Below are positions 32,596 through 36,500 of a stretch of 36,500 bases of DNA, piece by piece. The notes under the pieces were generated by a model, which ran no database searches, was not told where the DNA came from, and saw only the letters and a program-made list of their open reading frames with translations. The stretch's first letter is position 1. Each line of letters starts with the position of its first letter. The DNA comes from Bacteroidota bacterium (GTDB taxonomy: Bacteria > Bacteroidota > Bacteroidia > NS11-12g > UBA955). The stretch is from NCBI GenBank assembly GCA_027490055.1, contig JAIXYV010000070.1, positions 1 through 36,500 on the forward strand, in the 5' to 3' direction. The position numbers were made by a program, and so were the translations under genes.

Positions 32596-35500
32596 ATGGA
32601 AAATACGCAAAACCATCAGCCTGAAAACGCTAGTGGTGGTGAAATCGATATGTCAACCAGGCATCTCGACGCTTTATCGACCCTTAATAATCGCCAGTTA
32701 AACCTTATTCTGAAGCATATTCAGTATGGACTGCTACTCGAGAATTCGGAGAGACGCATTGTCATGGTTAACGATGCGTTTCTTAAAATGTTTGGTATTC
32801 CCCTTGCTCCTGAACAAATGCTTGGTTTCGATTGTGCCGCGTCTGCTAAAGACACGGCTTTAATGTTTAAGGATGAAGATAAGTTCATGAGAGACATCGA
32901 AAAGACGCTTCACGATAAAGTAAAGATCGAAGGTGTTATACTCGAACTAAAGGATGGCCGTTTTCTTAGTCGCGACTACATTCCGCTTTGGAAAGATAAA
33001 ATTTATGATGGTCATCTTTGGGTCTATAGTGATATTTCACAAGCTGAAGGAATCAAAGACACTATTAAAATCCAAAGAGCATTTTACGAGGAAATTCTGA
33101 ATAAAATACCAGCAGATATTGCGGTATTTGATAAAGATCACCGCTACTTATTCGTTAATCCCAATGGGATCAGAAATCCTGAAATACGCCAGTGGATTAT
33201 TGGTAAAAAGGATGAGGAGTATTGCGAAATGCGTAATATTTCGGTCCAGATGGCCGAACAACGACGTTACCACTTCAATCAGGCAGCTACTACAAAACAA
33301 ATACATTCCTGCGCAGAGGAGATAGTGCGTAAAGACGGAGAGGTTGAAATGCATTTGCGAATGATGTCTCCTGTAATTAATGCCAATAACGAAATTGATA
33401 TGGTGATTGGTTACGGTTTAAATGTCACTGAAGCTAAGAAAAATGAAAAAGCCATCATCGAAGCTAATCAAAACCTTGAACTTCTTAGAAGTCTTATTGG
33501 CAATTCTTCGGATGCCATACAGGTGGCGACCGAAGATGGAACTATTTTTTATTTAAACGAAGAAGCAACCAAACGACTCGGAATTGATTCTCACGAAATG
33601 GGCAAATACCGGGTGTCTGATTTCGAGAAATTATTTGAAGATAAACTAATTTGGGATCAACATGTTGCTGAACTAAAGAAAAAAGACAGTCTGATCATTG
33701 AAGGACTGAACCTCAATCAAAAAACAGGAGTTACTTGTCCGGTAGAGGTTACTGTTAAGTACATAAAAATTGGAGACACCGGCTATGTCATTGCTAACTC
33801 AAGAGATATTACCGAGAGGAAAAAAACTCTGAACGCACTAAGAACCAAGCAAGGGATGCTAAACGCGATAGCTAAGGCAACCGACGAATTGTTGTCAAAC
33901 CCCAATGTTTATGAGGCAATCAACTTTTCATTACCAATGATTGGCGAAGCCGTGGGCGTAGACAGAACCTACCTATTCGAAAATACCGAAATTGATGGTG
34001 CTTCATTTACCTCTCAGCGATTTGAATGGAGTGCTGAAGATGCAGTGCCTCAGATTAATAATCCGGAATTGCAGAATGTGCCAATTGAAATATTCGGTGA
34101 TATCATACACAGCATGTATGAAAAACGACCGTTCAAAGCCATTGTAAGTAAAATAGAGGAGGATGATTTACGCGAAGTATTACAATCACAAGGTATCATA
34201 TCCATACTAATTATTCCCGTTTTTTATAAAGATAAATTCTGGGGATTTGTGGGCTATGATGACTGTAAGGCAGAGCGCACATGGTCGCACGACGAAGTAG
34301 CCATCCTACAGAGTTTTGCCAGTAGCATAGCCAATGCTATTGATAGAAAAGAACTGGAAGAACGTGCCTTAAACGCCAAAGAGATTGCTGAAAAGGCAAC
34401 AGTGGCAAAATCTGATTTTCTTGCCAATATGTCTCACGAGATTCGTACGCCTATGAATGCATTTATAGGGATTACTGGCTTGCTCTCAAGAACAGATTTG
34501 GATGAAACGCAACGTAAATACATTGATCTCATAAGTGAGTCTGCAGATCACCTTTTGTTGATTGTGAATGATATTCTGGACCTTGAAAAAATCAATTCCG
34601 GAAAAATTGAACTGGAAACTATTCCTTTTGATCTTGAAAAGAGGATTGAAAAGGCCATAGAAACCTACAGATACAGGGCTGAAGAAAAATCTAATAAGCT
34701 ACAGTTTATGAGTCATCTGCCTGAAAAATTCCTGGTAGATGGCGATCCATACAGATTAACTCAAATGCTCAATAACATAATTGGTAATGCGGTTAAGTTT
34801 ACTAATGAAGGTCGCATAAGCGCTGAAGTGAGCCTGATGGAGGAAAAAGATAAGTCGGTTATCGTGAAAATTGAAATCAGAGATACTGGTATCGGCATTC
34901 ACAAAGAACGACTTGAACAAATATTTGATCCATACACACAAGGTGGGAAAGATGTCACAGGCAAATATGGTGGTACCGGACTTGGTCTGAGTATTTGTCG
35001 CTCAATTGCCGAAATGCAGGGAGGAAGCATTGAAGTGGATAGTGTTGTCGGACAGGGTAGTACCTTTACCTTGAAACTGCCTTTCATGAAGTCTAACGCC
35101 AGTCCTGATGCCGTTTCCAGTGTTAAGGATATGGCATTCAAAGCGAATTCACATCTTGAAGGTAAACACATTCTTGTTGCTGAAGATGTTGAAATTAACA
35201 GATTCCTGGTTAAGAGCATACTCGAATCATGGGGCTGCAGAGTAACGCTTGCAGAAGATGGTATTCAGGTCGTAGAAATTGCAGCTAAAAATTCATTTGA
35301 TCTTATCCTAATGGATATACAAATGCCTGGAAGAGACGGAACAGAAGCAGCTGGTATCATCATGCGCCAAAACAATTACAATCAAGCTCCAATTCTCGCG
35401 CTTACTGCTCATGCTCTAAAAGGTGATAATAAAAAGTATATTGATCAGGGCTTCAGACAATGCTTATCTAAACCTTTTACAGAAATCAGTCTGCATAATG

Positions 35501-35910
35501 TAATTCTGGATGCCATGATTGCCCATCCGGTTGAACAGATATTTCATGAAATTCAAGAAGAAGCACTTTATCAAATTGCCTATCTCGAGGGGATATCCAA
35601 TGGTAAACGCGAGTTCATCAATAAAATGCTAAAGCTCTTTGTAGATAATACACCAGTGCTTCTTGAAGAAATTGAAACGGCCTTTAAGTACAGAGATACG
35701 GATGCGCTCAAAAAGAATCTGCATAAAATCAAACCTGCTTTGTCTAATCTGATGATGACGGAATGTAAAAATTTGCATGCGGCCATGGAAAATAAACTGT
35801 TAAGCGGTGGTGTCATCGATAAAGAGTTCGACGACTACCTGCTCAAATTTAATGCTTTAGTTAAACTGACCATCGAAGACATAAAAAAAACACATTTAAA
35901 AGATTCTTAA
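32596..35910 (+). CDS. Soluble hybrid histidine kinase: PAS x3, GAF, HisKA, HATPase, REC, Hpt
   Basis: A 1104-residue protein with no membrane segment, so cytoplasmic. Domains in order: PAS at about 30-150, 155-285 and 290-410; GAF at about 425-590; HisKA with H614 in [10 protein letters not shown]; HATPase with [18 protein letters not shown] and [10 protein letters not shown] (about 715-830); receiver with phospho-acceptor D907 in LMDIQMP and lysine in LSKPF; and a C-terminal Hpt with H1043 in LHKIKP. It can run a full phosphorelay His-Asp-His, ending on the LytTR regulator encoded just upstream, from which it is separated by 12 bases. A weak hairpin overlaps its stop codon (about 35892-35914). 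Confidence 0.93.
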   Translation: MENTQNHQPENASGGEIDMSTRHLDALSTLNNRQLNLILKHIQYGLLLENSERRIVMVNDAFLKMFGIPLAPEQMLGFDCAASAKDTALMFKDEDKFMRDIEKTLHDKVKIEGVILELKDGRFLSRDYIPLWKDKIYDGHLWVYSDISQAEGIKDTIKIQRAFYEEILNKIPADIAVFDKDHRYLFVNPNGIRNPEIRQWIIGKKDEEYCEMRNISVQMAEQRRYHFNQAATTKQIHSCAEEIVRKDGEVEMHLRMMSPVINANNEIDMVIGYGLNVTEAKKNEKAIIEANQNLELLRSLIGNSSDAIQVATEDGTIFYLNEEATKRLGIDSHEMGKYRVSDFEKLFEDKLIWDQHVAELKKKDSLIIEGLNLNQKTGVTCPVEVTVKYIKIGDTGYVIANSRDITERKKTLNALRTKQGMLNAIAKATDELLSNPNVYEAINFSLPMIGEAVGVDRTYLFENTEIDGASFTSQRFEWSAEDAVPQINNPELQNVPIEIFGDIIHSMYEKRPFKAIVSKIEEDDLREVLQSQGIISILIIPVFYKDKFWGFVGYDDCKAERTWSHDEVAILQSFASSIANAIDRKELEERALNAKEIAEKATVAKSDFLANMSHEIRTPMNAFIGITGLLSRTDLDETQRKYIDLISESADHLLLIVNDILDLEKINSGKIELETIPFDLEKRIEKAIETYRYRAEEKSNKLQFMSHLPEKFLVDGDPYRLTQMLNNIIGNAVKFTNEGRISAEVSLMEEKDKSVIVKIEIRDTGIGIHKERLEQIFDPYTQGGKDVTGKYGGTGLGLSICRSIAEMQGGSIEVDSVVGQGSTFTLKLPFMKSNASPDAVSSVKDMAFKANSHLEGKHILVAEDVEINRFLVKSILESWGCRVTLAEDGIQVVEIAAKNSFDLILMDIQMPGRDGTEAAGIIMRQNNYNQAPILALTAHALKGDNKKYIDQGFRQCLSKPFTEISLHNVILDAMIAHPVEQIFHEIQEEALYQIAYLEGISNGKREFINKMLKLFVDNTPVLLEEIETAFKYRDTDALKKNLHKIKPALSNLMMTECKNLHAAMENKLLSGGVIDKEFDDYLLKFNALVKLTIEDIKKTHLKDS

Positions 35911-35973
35911 ATGTTTGAAATTAAGTCTTTTGTTCTGATTTGTTGAAAAAAAGCAGATAACTCTATTTCTTAA

Positions 35974-36006
35974 TTGATACCTTTTAAAGGCTAAGGTATA
36001 CCTTTG
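35974..36006 (+). promoter_or_regulatory. Promoter TTG-N22-TACCTTTG with palindrome in the spacer
   Basis: TTG at 35974-35976 and an exact TAnnTTTG at 35999-36006, spacer 22. The inverted repeat ATACCTT / AAGGTAT (35977-35983 and 35993-35999) fills the spacer and could be an operator. The likely start codon follows five bases after the -7 element. Confidence 0.55.
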
Positions 36007-36011
36007 CTTTA

Positions 36012-36500
36012 GTGAAATTCGAAGGTAATTTAAATGGCAAGCTATCGCAGGTAGGAAATTCTATATTTTCTGTCATGTCGGCTTTAGCAAACGAGCACAA
36101 TGCCATCAATCTGGCTCAGGGTTTTCCGAACTTTGATTGTTCTGATGCTTTGAAAAAAATGGTCACGGATGCCATGGCAAAAGGCTTTAATCAATATGCG
36201 CCAATGCCTGGTTTACCGCTTCTGCGCGAGAGGATTGCCACAAAAACCGAAGAGCTTTATTCTGCCGTTTACGATCCTGAAAAGGAAATTACGGTTGTAC
36301 CAGGAGCAACGCTTGGTATTTTTGCTGCGATTAATGCCTTGGTCAGAGACAACGACGAAGTTATTGTGATTGAACCTGCATACGATTCTTACATTCCCTC
36401 TATCGAGCTGGCTGGTGGTAAAGCTATCGTTTATGAAATGCAGTTCCCAGAGTATAAAATCGACTGGAAAAAAAAAAAAAAACTGATTAGCATTCGAACC
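36012..36500 (+). CDS. PLP-dependent aminotransferase, class I (methionine/YbdL-like), partial
   Basis: The first 163 residues only; it runs off the window. The sequence KLSQVGNSIFSVMSALANEH, INLAQGFPNFD, YAPMPGLPLLRERIA, VVPGATLGIFAAINAL and VIEPAYDSY matches fold-type I aminotransferases of the methionine/kynurenine aminotransferase (YbdL-like) group, which transfer the amino group of methionine or aromatic amino acids to 2-oxo acids using PLP. The catalytic lysine lies beyond the window. Start taken as GTG at 36012, because homologues begin only a few residues before the SQVG-like segment. A run of 15 A (36468-36482) encodes five Lys codons in frame and could cause slippage. Confidence 0.8.
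   Translation, partial: MKFEGNLNGKLSQVGNSIFSVMSALANEHNAINLAQGFPNFDCSDALKKMVTDAMAKGFNQYAPMPGLPLLRERIATKTEELYSAVYDPEKEITVVPGATLGIFAAINALVRDNDEVIVIEPAYDSYIPSIELAGGKAIVYEMQFPEYKIDWKKKKKLISIRT

Overview
The window looks like chromosomal DNA of a Bacteroidota species, probably of the Chitinophagales/Sphingobacteriia type. The evidence is five large exported proteins with type IX secretion (T9SS) C-terminal sorting domains, an S46 dipeptidyl-peptidase, LytTR and hybrid two-component proteins, and repeated use of the Bacteroidota promoter TTG-N18..22-TAnnTTTG. AT-rich intergenic DNA separates most transcription units. I see no phage, transposase or CRISPR array.

Layout. (1) Positions 1-593 hold two minus-strand genes: the start of a probable histidine kinase and a small STAS-like partner. 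(2) Positions 594-1188 are a non-coding AT-rich gap with a cluster of DnaA-box-like sequences and transcription diverging on both sides, a candidate replication origin. (3) Positions 1189-3985 encode an alpha-oxoamine-synthase/GNAT fusion and a small orphan protein. (4) Positions 4371-10319 carry three exported T9SS-type proteins, two of them tandem paralogues. (5) Positions 10390-14052, on the minus strand, encode a DPP11-like S46 peptidase behind an MlaE/MlaF lipid-transport pair. (6) Positions 14175-18524 hold an SDR oxidoreductase, a T9SS protein with strongly biased codons, tRNA-Arg, a DUF4256 protein and an ArsR/SRPBCC operon. (7) tRNA-Val follows at 18580; it and tRNA-Arg are each followed by the same 131-bp repeat and by further shared repeat modules. 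(8) Positions 19067-20795, minus strand, encode an outer-membrane-type protein and a di-haem cytochrome c peroxidase. (9) Positions 21027-28307 hold a CPA2 antiporter and a 1626-residue beta-helix/PKD T9SS protein. (10) Positions 28356-35910 are a signalling block: a 7TM histidine kinase, a LuxR-type regulator with a degenerate receiver, and a LytTR regulator in an operon with a soluble hybrid kinase. (11) From about 36012 an aminotransferase runs off the window.

The genes do not form one pathway. The clearest links are mlaE-mlaF, arsR-SRPBCC, LytTR regulator-hybrid kinase, and STAS protein-kinase. The most interesting non-coding signals are the DnaA-box cluster, the tRNA-linked repeats, and the double palindrome over the arsR promoter.
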